Part shown: positions 29,113-37,944 of the stretch, in pieces
How the letters are laid out: each line of letters begins with the position of its first letter
How positions within the stretch are numbered: position 1 is the stretch's first letter
Assembly (NCBI GenBank): GCA_944320235.1
Contig: CALUGQ010000006.1
Location: forward strand, 62,001-126,000
Source of the DNA: an uncultured Prevotella sp.
GTDB lineage: Bacteria > Bacteroidota > Bacteroidia > Bacteroidales > Bacteroidaceae
Direction of reading: 5' to 3'
Length of the DNA: 64,000 nt
The notes under the pieces: model-generated
Seen by the model: only the letters and a program-made list of their open reading frames with translations
Database searches by the model: none
Told to the model about the DNA's origin: nothing
Translations under genes and position numbers: made by a program

Positions 29113-30738
29113 ATGAAGAGAATTTTTACTTATGCAGCCCTGGCTATCGCCACGCTCTCAGCATCGGCCACCGACTACACGGGCCAGCTTAAAGTGAATG
29201 TGGACGGCATGGTCCTGCCAGAGGCAGAAACCACGGTCACAATCAACAAGAACGAAAACCAGACCTATGCACTTGAGCTCAACAACCTGATCCTGACCAT
29301 GGGAGGAGCTCCCGCAGGCATCGGCAACATCGTGCTCAACGAAGTCCGCGCGCACGAGGAGAGCGGAGTTACCACACTGGTAATCAACGACAACATCACC
29401 ATAACCGAAGGCACAACACCCGGCATACCTTTTTGGATTGGGCCAAGCCTCGGCAACGTGCCAATCAACATGAGAGGCGAAATCCGCGGCGAACAGCTGT
29501 ATTTCATCATCGACATCAAAATGGAAAACTCGCCTTTCGGCGAACTTATCAACGTAGAGTTCGGCGACGGCGGCTACCAGATAAAGAACTCGGGCTTCGA
29601 GGAGTTCCATACTGCCACATACATTGACGGAGAGAATTCCTATTCTAGCGATGAGCCAAATGCATGGCACTCGTTCAACAGCGGTATAGCCAATGGTATG
29701 TTTGCATCTTTAACAAAATTTGCCCTTCAAAATGGAAACACATCCATCTGCAATGACATCCGCCCCGGTTCTACCGGTTCCAAGAGCGTCGCGATAGAGT
29801 CATCGATAGTGCTCGGTTTCCAGCCAGCCAACGGCACAATGACGACAGGGCGCTTGCAAGCCGGCAGTTTGACAGCTACCGACCCCGCCAATAGTTCTTT
29901 CATGGACATGTCGCTCACCGACGTTGACGGCAATGGCGACCCCTTCCACACCGTGCTCAACGGCAATCCAGACTCTCTCGTAGTTTGGGTCAAGTACAAG
30001 CAGGGCATAGTGAACGAGGAATACCCATACGCAAACGTGAGCGCAATAATCACTGACGGTACATATTACCAAGACCCCGAGGACGACAAGAAATACACAA
30101 ACGTCGTAGCCAAGGCCCAAGACAAGAAAATCGAGAGCAAGGACTTCGCATGGCAACGTCTGTCAATCCCCTTTGACTATGACACTTACGCAGCAAACAA
30201 CGCCGTGGCCAAGGCATTGCTTGTAACGATATCAACCAACGCACAGCCTGGCGTAGGAAGCAATGATGCGAACACCCCCGACTCAATACTCGTGGACGAT
30301 ATAGAACTGATATACAACAGCACCGTAACAGGCATCAACGTCAAGGGAACAGCCGTAAAGGACTTTGACCAGGCTACTTCAAAGTATGTGGTTGGCATAG
30401 CTGGCGACAACGCTGACATCACTGCCGACGACATCGAGGTGCTGACAGATGCCAAGGGTGCAAAGGTGTTTGTTGACATTACCGACATCGACGAGGAGGG
30501 AGTTGGAAGCGTAGCTAACATAACTGTGCTCTCTGCCGACTTGAAGAGCAGCTCCACCTACGTGGTGAATACATACACCGAGGGCTATCTCACCGGCATT
30601 GCTAACGTCGAGGGCGACAGCAACGAGGTTGAAGCTATCTACAACCTCAACGGACAGCGCGTTGACTCGCCCGTGAAAGGCCAGGTTTACATCACGAAAT
30701 ACGCCAACGGCAAGACCGTGAAGACCATAAAGAAATAA
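29113..30738 (+). CDS. Secreted protein with calycin-like and PCMD domains and a C-terminal sorting-like tail
   Basis: This 541-residue exported protein (signal peptide MKRIFTYAALAIATLSASA) has three parts. Residues 20-155 resemble the Bacteroidota calycin-like domain (DYTGQLKVNVDGM, MRGEIRGEQLYFIIDIKM). Residues 158-410 resemble PCMD (NSGFEEFHTA, PNAWHSFNSG, SILVDDIELIYNS). A beta domain then ends in EAIYNLNGQRVDSP...GQVYITKYANGKTVKTIKK, the tail common to secreted Prevotella proteins. The middle is less GC-rich than its neighbours. It closes the operon and is followed by a terminator. Function is unknown; glycan binding is inferred. Confidence 0.75.
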   Translation: MKRIFTYAALAIATLSASATDYTGQLKVNVDGMVLPEAETTVTINKNENQTYALELNNLILTMGGAPAGIGNIVLNEVRAHEESGVTTLVINDNITITEGTTPGIPFWIGPSLGNVPINMRGEIRGEQLYFIIDIKMENSPFGELINVEFGDGGYQIKNSGFEEFHTATYIDGENSYSSDEPNAWHSFNSGIANGMFASLTKFALQNGNTSICNDIRPGSTGSKSVAIESSIVLGFQPANGTMTTGRLQAGSLTATDPANSSFMDMSLTDVDGNGDPFHTVLNGNPDSLVVWVKYKQGIVNEEYPYANVSAIITDGTYYQDPEDDKKYTNVVAKAQDKKIESKDFAWQRLSIPFDYDTYAANNAVAKALLVTISTNAQPGVGSNDANTPDSILVDDIELIYNSTVTGINVKGTAVKDFDQATSKYVVGIAGDNADITADDIEVLTDAKGAKVFVDITDIDEEGVGSVANITVLSADLKSSSTYVVNTYTEGYLTGIANVEGDSNEVEAIYNLNGQRVDSPVKGQVYITKYANGKTVKTIKK

Positions 30739-30762
30739 CATTCCGGCCAGCAAATACAAAAG

Positions 30763-30800
30763 AATATGGAGACGGCGCGCGCCGTCTCCATATTTTCTTT
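30763..30800 (+). terminator. Intrinsic terminator of the PCMD operon
   Basis: A perfect 32-nt palindrome (30763-30794, centred on GCGC) is followed by TTTTCTTT-type U-rich sequence, a classical rho-independent terminator. Confidence 0.85.
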
Positions 30801-30941
30801 GCCCCTTATACCAAACCGATACCGGCAAAGAAGATTAAATTCAGTGCTCTTACCGTGCATACATATCATTAGGATGCCGACATGACACGGCCTTGCCCAA
30901 ATCAGGATAAGTAAAAAAATGCCCAGCCGGTGCGCCGCCGC

Positions 30942-32045
30942 TCAGTTTCCGAAGCCATTAAGCAAGTCGATGACTGCAAGCACGTCTTTCTTGTTCATGG
31001 CCTGGTGGCACGGTATGCTCAGCTCTTCGGCGTGGATGCGCTCCGTCACCGGCAGGCTCAACTCGCCCCACTCGGCATAACACCGCTGCCTGTGGGGCGG
31101 TATCGGATAGTGAATCATTGTCTGCACACCTCGCGAATGCAAGTACTCCTGCAGTTCGTCGCGCCTTCGGCACATCACCGGAAAGATGTGGAACACGCTG
31201 TTTCGCCAGTAATCAATCGAAGGAACGCCAACCAACGGGTTCATTACGTGCTCTATGTAGTCGAGCGCCACGCTGCGGCGTATCAAGTTATCCTCGTCGA
31301 CATAGCGCAACTTCACGTCCAGCACGGCGGCCTGCAATTCGTCCATGCGGCTGTTGCGCCCTTTGTATCGGAACACATACTTGCGCTCCGAGCCATAGTT
31401 TGCAAGCGAGCGGATGGTGGATGCCAGTTCGCTGTCATTCGTTGTGACAGCCCCTGCGTCGCCCAATGCGCCGAGGTTCTTGCCGGGATAGAAGCTGTGG
31501 CCTGCGGCATCACCCAGCGAGCCGGTCCGCCTCCGGCCATACCGAAGCCCGTGAGCCTGCGCGTTGTCCTCGATGAGGCGCAGCCCGTGAGCCCTGCACA
31601 CCTCGCCTATGCGCTCGGTGTATGCCAGCCGCCCGTATAGGTGGACTATCATGACGGCCCGTGTCCTGGGCGTGATGGCCTGCTCCAGCTGCTCGTCGTC
31701 TATCTGCAAGGTGTCGAGCCTCGGTTCAACCAGCACCGGCTTCAGCCCGTTTTCAGTTATGGCAAGTATGGAAGCTATGTATGTGTTGGCAGGCACGATA
31801 ACCTCGTCGCCGGCTTTCATCACTCCCATCTCGATGTATGCGCACAGTATAAGCGTAAGCGCATCCAGCCCGTTTCCGCAGCTCACGCAGTGACTGGTGC
31901 CTATGAACGCGGCGTAGTCACGCTCGAAACGCTCAGTGGCCTCCCCTTGCAGGAACCACCCGCTGTCGATGACAGCATCAACGGCAGCCTTTATCTCGGT
32001 TGAATGCAAGCCTGTTATACTCTTCAGGTCTAGGTATTTTATCAT
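30942..32045 (-). CDS. DegT/DnrJ/EryC1 family sugar aminotransferase (FdtB-like)
   Basis: The 367-residue PLP-dependent enzyme aminates a keto-sugar nucleotide. It opens with IKYLDLKSI, has the active-site entry [33 protein letters not shown] with the PLP-binding Asp, and the Schiff-base lysine in [17 protein letters not shown]. The closest function is FdtB/QdtB, converting dTDP-3-keto-6-deoxyhexose to dTDP-3-amino-3,6-dideoxyhexose. The fdtA homologue two genes upstream and rfbB at 35.5 kb complete the path to this product, which would feed surface glycan synthesis. Confidence 0.88.
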   Translation of the reverse strand: MIKYLDLKSITGLHSTEIKAAVDAVIDSGWFLQGEATERFERDYAAFIGTSHCVSCGNGLDALTLILCAYIEMGVMKAGDEVIVPANTYIASILAITENGLKPVLVEPRLDTLQIDDEQLEQAITPRTRAVMIVHLYGRLAYTERIGEVCRAHGLRLIEDNAQAHGLRYGRRRTGSLGDAAGHSFYPGKNLGALGDAGAVTTNDSELASTIRSLANYGSERKYVFRYKGRNSRMDELQAAVLDVKLRYVDEDNLIRRSVALDYIEHVMNPLVGVPSIDYWRNSVFHIFPVMCRRRDELQEYLHSRGVQTMIHYPIPPHRQRCYAEWGELSLPVTERIHAEELSIPCHQAMNKKDVLAVIDLLNGFGN

Positions 32046-32111
32046 GATTGGTATGGTCTTGATGAACCTATTTTGTGCTAAAGCAAGCCCACTCCCATGG
32101 TAACGCCTGCA

Positions 32112-33053
32112 TCAACGTACATCCCACTCATACGTGTCGTAGCATATGCCGCGCCCGCCGAAACCTTCCTTCTGATAGATGAGCGACTCGTTGAGCACCT
32201 GCCCGCCATTTTCGGTAGACTTGCCGAAGTCGAAATAAAGCCCGTCGGCAAAGTCTTCGTTCAGGATTTTGTTATATATGGCATCGATTACGCGCAATGC
32301 CTTGCCTTCGGGCGAGGCAGAGATGTACTGCGCGTGAACCACCTGCGGCGTGAGGTAGAGCACCGTTCCGCCCAGCACCACGCCCTCGCGGCGGGCCACG
32401 TAGAGCACTATGCTGCGCTCAAAGCGGCCCTTGAGCAGCCTCATCTCGCCAAGCGAGTGTACGGGGTGCACCCCGTGGCTGCGCATGAGGTTATCGTCGA
32501 GCAGCGGCCAGAACGCCTCGAAGTCATCGCTGCGGCTTATTTCCACGCCATTGTTACGGCAACGGTTGATGCCGTAACGGCGGTCGCGGTGCCACTTCAG
32601 CCTGTGGGGCAGTATGATGGCCGACGAAATCTCTCGGGCCACGAGCCTGGCGCCGCACACACGAAAGAGCGCATACAGGTCTTCCTCGGCCGGCACGCGG
32701 TGATAAATCCACGGGATGGCCTTGTATGTAACGCCAGTGATGCCCTCAGAGCGCAAGAATGCGTTGATTGCCTCAAACGCCTCGATTACTGCCTGCGCCG
32801 TGGCGTCGGTGCCTGTCAGCAGCCCGCCGTAAGTAAGCCCGCCGTGCGAGCAGAGCCTCGTGCCCACCCTGTTGGCCGGCAGCAGGGCGAATAGCCGCCC
32901 GTCGCGGTAAACCATGAGCGACGAGTCGACAAAGCGGTCGCTGTGGTAATCCATGTAACGACGGTCTAAGAGAAACGTGCCGTTCTTCGACCGGTCCACG
33001 AATGCGTTCCACTCGGCCTCGCACTGCGGGCTGTACAGCCTTATTTCTACCAT
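32112..33053 (-). CDS. FemAB/GNAT-like acyltransferase in the amino-sugar cluster
   Basis: The 313-residue protein starts MVEIRLYSPQCEAEWNAFVDRSKNG and contains a FemAB/GNAT-type segment (WHRDRRYGINRCRNNGVEI, the basic cluster typical of Acetyltransf_6 proteins, then WPLLDDNLMRSHGVHPVHSLGEM, SIVLYVARREGVVLGGTVLY and YLDFGKS-like YFDFGKSTENGG). This fold transfers acyl or aminoacyl groups to amines. Its position between the ketoisomerase and the aminotransferase, overlapping the former by 7 nt, suggests N-acylation of the 3-amino sugar, usually done by a hexapeptide-type enzyme. That role is inference. Confidence 0.72.
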   Translation of the reverse strand: MVEIRLYSPQCEAEWNAFVDRSKNGTFLLDRRYMDYHSDRFVDSSLMVYRDGRLFALLPANRVGTRLCSHGGLTYGGLLTGTDATAQAVIEAFEAINAFLRSEGITGVTYKAIPWIYHRVPAEEDLYALFRVCGARLVAREISSAIILPHRLKWHRDRRYGINRCRNNGVEISRSDDFEAFWPLLDDNLMRSHGVHPVHSLGEMRLLKGRFERSIVLYVARREGVVLGGTVLYLTPQVVHAQYISASPEGKALRVIDAIYNKILNEDFADGLYFDFGKSTENGGQVLNESLIYQKEGFGGRGICYDTYEWDVR

Positions 33054-33460
33054 CGCTCAGCTGCGTATTTCTTGAAGTCTCCGTAGTCGCGGATGTAGTC
33101 TTCCTCGCTGAAAGGGTCGGAAGCCAGCACGAGGCACACCGCTCCCGACGAGAAGTCGTCGAGCGTGCGCCACACCCCCGTCTCGACAAGCAGCCCCTGG
33201 TAAGGGTGGTTGAGCAGGAATGTGTGCCTCTCCCGTCCGTCGTCGAGCGTCACAGTAAAGCTGCCGCTCACTGCGATGATGAACGAGCGGCAGTGCTTGT
33301 GGGCGTGCCCGCCGCGGCTCTCGCCCCCCGGCACGTCGTAGACCCAGTAAACCCGGGCTATGTCAAACGGCACGTCCTTCATCCCCTCGGCCACGGTGAG
33401 GTTTCCGCGCGGGTCGGTTATCCTCACCAGGTCGATTATTTTTCCATCTTGCTTTTGCAT
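33047..33460 (-). CDS. dTDP-4-oxo-6-deoxyglucose 3,4-ketoisomerase (FdtA/QdtA-like)
   Basis: The 137-residue single-cupin protein has features of the WxcM/FdtA family: IIDLVRITDPRGNLTVAEG, DIARVYWVYDVPGGESRGGHAHK with catalytic His pair, FIIAVSGSFTVTLDDG, YQGLLVETGVWRTLDDFSSGAVCLVLASDPFSEEDYIRDYGDF. It isomerises dTDP-4-keto-6-deoxyglucose to the 3-keto form, the substrate of the FdtB-like aminotransferase. Whether the product is gluco (QdtA) or galacto (FdtA) cannot be decided by eye. Confidence 0.88.
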   Translation of the reverse strand: MQKQDGKIIDLVRITDPRGNLTVAEGMKDVPFDIARVYWVYDVPGGESRGGHAHKHCRSFIIAVSGSFTVTLDDGRERHTFLLNHPYQGLLVETGVWRTLDDFSSGAVCLVLASDPFSEEDYIRDYGDFKKYAAERW

Positions 33461-33540
33461 CTTGCTTTGTTGTTATAGGCTAGTAATGCATATAAGACTT
33501 GTTGGGCTGGTATGACATAGGCAGGGCAGCCCTGCCGCCC

Positions 33541-34698
33541 TCACCTTATCACCGTTGCGGCGAGCCTCTTGGCCTTGTCGCGCAGGGCCGTTGTGTCGGC
33601 GTCGGCAGGGCCGTAGCACAGCACCACACCCATGCGGCGGCCCGGGTGCTGCTCGGGCTTGCCGAATATGCGCACGCGGGTGTAGTCTTCGCGCAGGGCG
33701 TCTACGAGGTTATATTCAGGCACTCCGCCCTCCTCCTTGGCCAGCACCACGGCACTCGCCCCTGCGTGCTCAAGGTGTATGCCGGCTATGGGCAGCCCCA
33801 TTACGGCGCGGAAATGCAGTTCAAACTCGCTCAGGTTGGTTGTATGGCCGAGCGTCACCATGCCCGTGTCGTGGGGCCTGGGCGACAGTTCCGAGAAGAT
33901 CACCTCGCCCTTCTTCGTCAGGAAGAACTCCACTCCCCATATACCGGCGCCCGTAAGGGCCTCGGTCACCTTGGCCGCAATGTGCTGCGCCGAGGCCAGG
34001 GCCTCGTCTGGCAGCTTGTATGGCTGCCAGCTCTCGCGGTAGTCGCCCCCTTTCTGCACGTGGCCCACTGGCGGGCAGAACAGCGTGGGGCCGTCTTTCT
34101 GGGTCACGGTGAGCAGGGTGAACTCGCTGTCAAAGTCTATGAACTCCTCCACGATCACCTCCTTCACATCGCCGCGGCTGCCCTCCATGGCCTCGCTGAA
34201 AGCTTTCTCCAGCTCGCCAGCATTGTGCACATAGCTCTGCCCGTGGCCCGACGATGACATGAGCGGCTTCACAACGCAAGGGTAGCCAACGTCCTCGGCA
34301 GCGGCCTTCATCTCGCTGAAGGTCTTTGCGTAATGGTAGCGGGCGGTGCGCAGGCCCAGTTCCTTGGCGGCGAGGTCGCGAATGGCGCGGCGGTTCATGG
34401 TGTAGTTGACGGCGCGCGCACTCGGCACGACCTGTATGCCATCTTTCTCGTAGTCAAACAGCCGCTCGGTGCGTATGGCTTCTATCTCCGGCACGATGAT
34501 GTCCGGCCGGTGTTTCTTCACCACAGCGTCGAGCGCGTCGCCGTCGAGCATGCTGAACACCTCGCGCTCGTCGGCCACCTGCATCGCAGGGGCATTGTCG
34601 TAGCGGTCGCAGGCTACGACGTACTGCCCCGCCCGCTTGGCAGCTATCACGAACTCACGGCCCAGTTCGCCTGAGCCAAGCAACAAAATCTTCTTCAT
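33541..34698 (-). CDS. purT: Formate-dependent phosphoribosylglycinamide formyltransferase
   Basis: The 385-residue ATP-grasp enzyme catalyses the third step of purine synthesis using formate and ATP instead of formyl-tetrahydrofolate. Features are the N-terminal [22 protein letters not shown], the ATP-grasp elements [61 protein letters not shown] and LGLPIAGI-like [14 protein letters not shown]. Length is normal. It has its own promoter and is followed after 80 nt by fdtA, so the amino-sugar genes may be co-transcribed with a housekeeping gene. Confidence 0.95.
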   Translation of the reverse strand: MKKILLLGSGELGREFVIAAKRAGQYVVACDRYDNAPAMQVADEREVFSMLDGDALDAVVKKHRPDIIVPEIEAIRTERLFDYEKDGIQVVPSARAVNYTMNRRAIRDLAAKELGLRTARYHYAKTFSEMKAAAEDVGYPCVVKPLMSSSGHGQSYVHNAGELEKAFSEAMEGSRGDVKEVIVEEFIDFDSEFTLLTVTQKDGPTLFCPPVGHVQKGGDYRESWQPYKLPDEALASAQHIAAKVTEALTGAGIWGVEFFLTKKGEVIFSELSPRPHDTGMVTLGHTTNLSEFELHFRAVMGLPIAGIHLEHAGASAVVLAKEEGGVPEYNLVDALREDYTRVRIFGKPEQHPGRRMGVVLCYGPADADTTALRDKAKRLAATVIR

Positions 34699-34783
34699 AA
34701 CAGATAAATTTATTTACCGAAGCAAGCCTCGTCGGCTGCGTAGGCACACATGGCCAGCGCGCCATGCCCTAGCTTGCATCATG

Positions 34784-34814
34784 CAAAGATAATAATTATT
34801 TCGCACCAGTCAAA
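34784..34814 (-). promoter_or_regulatory. Bacteroidetes-type promoter for purT and downstream genes
   Basis: On the minus strand TTTG (34811-34814) and TATCTTTG (34784-34791) are 19 nt apart, a full consensus match 86 nt upstream of purT. Confidence 0.78.
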
Positions 34815-34938
34815 ACTTATCGTCGGAAATATGGACAGCCACCGGCAATCGCAACGCGCCGCAACACCATCAGGCCTTCCCCGGGCCGCTTGGGCAATCT
34901 CATCGCAATAAATCATTACAAAAGCCACGATGCAACGG

Positions 34939-35026
34939 AGCAAGGGCAGCCTGGCACGGCAAAACAGGCCGTCCGGGGTGGCAAGACAGGCCGTATGGAG
35001 GTGCAAGACAGGCCGTTTTGAACGAA
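34939..35026 (+). repeat. 22-bp-period intergenic array G (three clear units)
   Basis: Units 34961-34982, 34983-35004 and 35005-35026 each begin A-A-(A/G)-A-C-AGGCCGT and repeat with an exact 22-bp step; one weaker unit precedes them. The 490-base gap between purT and the sigma-4-like gene also holds the purT promoter and a minus-strand terminator. Confidence 0.72.
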
Positions 35027-35104
35027 AGGGCAGCGCAAACCGCAAGCCACTGGGCTTCAACAAGTTGCGGAGACGTAAAGCACGGTAACGTAAGTTTACA
35101 AAAA

Positions 35105-35145
35105 TGGTGTTCCCGCCAGACCGCAACTAGCTGGCGGGAACACCA
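35105..35145 (-). terminator. Terminator of the rfbB operon
   Basis: A 15-bp perfect stem (35105-35119 with 35131-35145) is followed, on the minus strand, by TTTT. It lies 44 nt after the stop of the small sigma-4-like gene. Confidence 0.8.
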
Positions 35146-35188
35146 CACAAAAAAAACAGGAAACAGCGGCAAGCACCGCAACTCACCC

Positions 35189-35491
35189 TCACAGCGGCGG
35201 CACTTCGGCACGTATGACCTGCCACTCGGGCGTTACAGCCAGGCGGCGTATGCAACTGTCAATGCGTGCCATCATGTCTTCCGCCGTCATTGAGCGGCTC
35301 CTGGCTATATCGCCAAGCCCACGCCGCACCGAACCGAACAGGCCGTAATAAGCCACCAAGGCCTGCTCATCCTCTGGCGGGAGCAGGCGTAGCAGGTGCT
35401 CCGTATGGTGGGCGGCCTCGTGGGGAACACTCTCGGGCTGCAAGGCAAGGCGCACGAGAAACGTGTTAAGCGTTGCTGAAAGTGCGTCCAT
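35189..35491 (-). CDS. Small protein resembling sigma-70 region 4
   Basis: The 100-residue protein starts 11 nt after the rfbB stop. Residues 43-90 (LPPEDEQALVAYYGLFGSVR, GDIARSRSMTAEDMMARIDS, CIRRL) follow the order of primary sigma factor region 4: a LxxxEExVLxxxYGL helix, a turn, a short IAxxxxxTxExxxxxxxxxxxxL helix-turn-helix. Regions 1-3 are absent. It could be a degenerate DNA-binding or RNA-polymerase-binding protein or an unrelated helical protein. No homologue is known to me. An in-frame ATG 78 nt upstream lies inside rfbB and is not used. Confidence 0.55.
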   Translation of the reverse strand: MDALSATLNTFLVRLALQPESVPHEAAHHTEHLLRLLPPEDEQALVAYYGLFGSVRRGLGDIARSRSMTAEDMMARIDSCIRRLAVTPEWQVIRAEVPPL

Positions 35492-35502
35492 GTGCGTATG
35501 CG

Positions 35503-36633
35503 TCAGCGGTTTTTGTACATATCGTCGTAGTAACGCTGGTAGTCGCCGCTCGTAACGTTGTCCATCCACTCCTGGTTGTCAAGGTACCAGCGCACCGTTT
35601 TCTCTATTCCTTCCTCAAACTGCAGGCTCGGCTCCCAGCCAAGTTCGCGCTGCAGCTTGCGCGAGTCGATGGCATAGCGCATATCGTGGCCCTTGCGGTC
35701 GGTCACATAGGTGATGAGGTTCATGTCCTCACCCTCTTTCCTTCCGAGCAGGCGGTCGACTGTGTTTATCACAACCTTGATGATGTCAATGTTCTTCCAT
35801 TCGTTGAAGCCGCCGATGTTGTATGTCTCGGCCACCTTGCCGCGGTGGAAGATGAGGTCGATGGCGCGGGCATGGTCTTCCACGTAAAGCCAGTCGCGCA
35901 CGTTTTCGCCCTTGCCATATACGGGCAGCGGCTTGCGGTGGCGTATGTTGTTGATGAACAGAGGGATGAGCTTCTCTGGAAATTGGTACGGGCCATAGTT
36001 GTTTGAGCAGTTGGTAATGATGACCGGCATACCGTAAGTGTCGTGGAAAGCGCGCACGAAGTGGTCGCTTGATGCCTTCGAGGCAGAGTAAGGGGAGTGC
36101 GGGTTGTACTTCGTTTCCTCGGTGAAGAACTCCTTGCCGTAGGCATGGTGATGTTCCGAGCTTGCCTTGGTGGTGAACGGCGACTCTATTCCCTCGGCGT
36201 TAGTCAGCTCCAACGCACCGTAAACCTCGTCGGTCGAGATATGGTAAAAACGTTTTCCCTCGTATCCTTCAGGGCGGCTCTCCCAGTATTCCTTGGCAGC
36301 CTGGAGCAAAGATAGCGTGCCGAGCACGTTGGTACGGGCGAAAGTGAACGGGTCCTTAATTGAACGGTCCACGTGGCTCTCGGCGGCGAGGTGGATTATT
36401 CCGTCCACATGATGCTGCCTCATAAGGCCGAGCATTGCCTCGTAGTCGCAGATGTCGGCTTTTACGAACACATGGTTTTCCCTGCCCTCAATGTCCTTCA
36501 GGTTGGCCAGGTTGCCAGCATATGTCAGCTTGTCCACGTTGACGATTCGGTACTCAGGGTATTTGTTCACGAACAGGCGCACGACATGGCTGCCTATGAA
36601 CCCGGCTCCGCCGGTGATGATGATACTCTTCAT
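35503..36633 (-). CDS. rfbB: dTDP-glucose 4,6-dehydratase
   Basis: The 376-residue cytosolic NAD-dependent enzyme converts dTDP-glucose to dTDP-4-keto-6-deoxyglucose. It shows the Rossmann motif ITGGAGFIGSH, the substrate segment HLAAESHVDRSI, the catalytic YHISTDEVYG and the active-site YxxxK in YSASKASSDH, then NCSNNYGPYQFPEKLIPL and GWEPSLQFEEGI. Its product feeds the FdtA/FdtB-like enzymes downstream; rfbA, rfbC and rfbD are not in the window. A large inverted repeat lies just upstream. Confidence 0.96.
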   Translation of the reverse strand: MKSIIITGGAGFIGSHVVRLFVNKYPEYRIVNVDKLTYAGNLANLKDIEGRENHVFVKADICDYEAMLGLMRQHHVDGIIHLAAESHVDRSIKDPFTFARTNVLGTLSLLQAAKEYWESRPEGYEGKRFYHISTDEVYGALELTNAEGIESPFTTKASSEHHHAYGKEFFTEETKYNPHSPYSASKASSDHFVRAFHDTYGMPVIITNCSNNYGPYQFPEKLIPLFINNIRHRKPLPVYGKGENVRDWLYVEDHARAIDLIFHRGKVAETYNIGGFNEWKNIDIIKVVINTVDRLLGRKEGEDMNLITYVTDRKGHDMRYAIDSRKLQRELGWEPSLQFEEGIEKTVRWYLDNQEWMDNVTSGDYQRYYDDMYKNR

Positions 36634-36656
36634 TGCGTATATCAGGATAAATGGAT

Positions 36657-36755
36657 GCCCCTCTCCATCTCTCCCCGGTGGTAAGAGGGCTTGGTTACTT
36701 TTCAGGGTTAAAGCAAATGAAGCCCACTCGCCACCGGGGAGAGATGGAGAGGGGC
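36657..36755. repeat. 99-bp element with 25-bp perfect inverted ends
   Basis: The arms (36657-36681 and 36731-36755), starting GCCCCTCTCCATCTCTCCCC, are perfect complements and enclose 49 bp; the inner part pairs further (GGGCTT with AAGCCC). It fills the gap between rfbB and the phosphodiesterase gene. It could be a miniature mobile element, a strong terminator, or both. No target duplication was identified. Confidence 0.7.
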
Positions 36756-36763
36756 TTTCCCCT

Positions 36764-37252
36764 TTACGCCAGGGTCACCACTTCGCAGTCGGTGAAGCGG
36801 CTGCCGTCGATGGCCAGACGCACCAAGGTGCGCTCTTTCTGCCATCCCTGCAGCCCCGCCGCACCGGGATTGATGTGCAACAGGCGCAGCGTGCGGTCGT
36901 ACTTTATCTTCAATATGTGCGAATGCCCGCTTATGAACAGCTGCGGCGGCGATGCATACAGCTGCCCGCGTATGGACGGGTCGTAGTTTCCGGGGTAGCC
37001 GCCTATGTGCTTCATGAGCACGTCAACGTCCTCGCACTTAAACCGCAGCGTCTCGCGGAACATACGGCGTAGGTCGCCCCCGTCGCAGTTTCCGCAGACG
37101 GCGCGCAGCGGGCGGAACGCCCCCAGCCGCTCGGCCAGCTCAAGCGAGCCTATGTCCCCGGCGTGCCAAATCTCGTCGCACGACTCGAAATACTTCAGGT
37201 AGCGGTCGTCCCAGTAAGAATGGGTGTCGCTGATGATGCCTATTTTCTTCAT
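36764..37252 (-). CDS. Metallophosphoesterase, YfcE/MJ0936 family
   Basis: The 162-residue protein has the calcineurin-like metal-binding motifs: GIISDTHSYWDDRYL (D, H), HAGDIGSLELAERL (GD), AVCGNCDGGDLRRMF (GNCD), HIGGYPGN, and C-terminal FISGHSHILKIKYD and NPGAAG. Members are small cytosolic phosphodiesterases; physiological substrates are mostly unknown. The start at 37252 (MKKIGIISDTH) is chosen over an upstream ATG because the family begins directly with this motif. It lies upstream of rfbB but is separated from it by the inverted-repeat element. Confidence 0.9.
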   Translation of the reverse strand: MKKIGIISDTHSYWDDRYLKYFESCDEIWHAGDIGSLELAERLGAFRPLRAVCGNCDGGDLRRMFRETLRFKCEDVDVLMKHIGGYPGNYDPSIRGQLYASPPQLFISGHSHILKIKYDRTLRLLHINPGAAGLQGWQKERTLVRLAIDGSRFTDCEVVTLA

Positions 37253-37320
37253 CTTCGTCTCCTTCCATAGGCCACTTGGCGCGGCCAAAAAGTCATGGCT
37301 CACAGGCCGTCACCGGCACT

Positions 37321-37944
37321 TCACAGCCCCAACCGCCTGCTCACAAACTCCGCGATGAACCCCGCCGTGCCTTCAAGACCCAGCAGGCTGGAGTTGACGC
37401 AGAGGTCGTAAGACGCGCTGTGGCCCCACTCCTTGCCCGTATAGTAATTATAATATGTGGAACGCTCGTTCTCGCCCGAGGCAATCTTCTTGCGTGCGGT
37501 TTCCTCGTCGCACCCAAGCCGTGAGCACACCCTTGCAATGCGGTCGGCAAGGTTGGCGGTAACGAACACGTCGACGCGGTTGTCGTAGTCGCGCAGCACA
37601 TAGTCGGCGCAACGCCCGACGAACACGCACGAGCCCTCGTCGGCAGCCCTTCGGATGGCATCGCTCTGGAACTTGAACAGGCTTTCCTGCGAAAGCTCGT
37701 TGCGGTAGAAGTTGGCGCTGCCCATGAAAGGCACGTTGAGGTGGAACAGCGACTTGAAGAATCCCTTCTGCTCGTCGTTCTGTTCAAAGAACTTTTCGCT
37801 GAAACCGCTTTCCTTTGCTGCCAGGTTGAGCAGCTCGCGGTCGTAATACTTGCAGCCGAAACGCTCGGCGAGCATCTTCGCTATGTCGCGCCCGCCGCTG
37901 CCGAGCTGCCGCCCCACGTTTATGATTATCTTCTTGTGGCTCAT
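37321..37944 (-). CDS. Cytidylate kinase-like family protein
   Basis: The 207-residue protein resembles the AAA_26/cytidylate-kinase-like family: IIINVGRQLGSGGRDIAKMLA (P-loop GRQLGSGG), YDRELLNLAAKESG, CVFVGRCADYVLRDYDNRVDVFV and RIARVCSRLGCDEETARKKI. The family is common in gut anaerobes and often next to MATE transporters; a nucleotide-kinase activity is presumed. It overlaps the MATE gene by 4 nt (ATGA), so the two are translationally coupled. Confidence 0.88.
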   Translation of the reverse strand: MSHKKIIINVGRQLGSGGRDIAKMLAERFGCKYYDRELLNLAAKESGFSEKFFEQNDEQKGFFKSLFHLNVPFMGSANFYRNELSQESLFKFQSDAIRRAADEGSCVFVGRCADYVLRDYDNRVDVFVTANLADRIARVCSRLGCDEETARKKIASGENERSTYYNYYTGKEWGHSASYDLCVNSSLLGLEGTAGFIAEFVSRRLGL

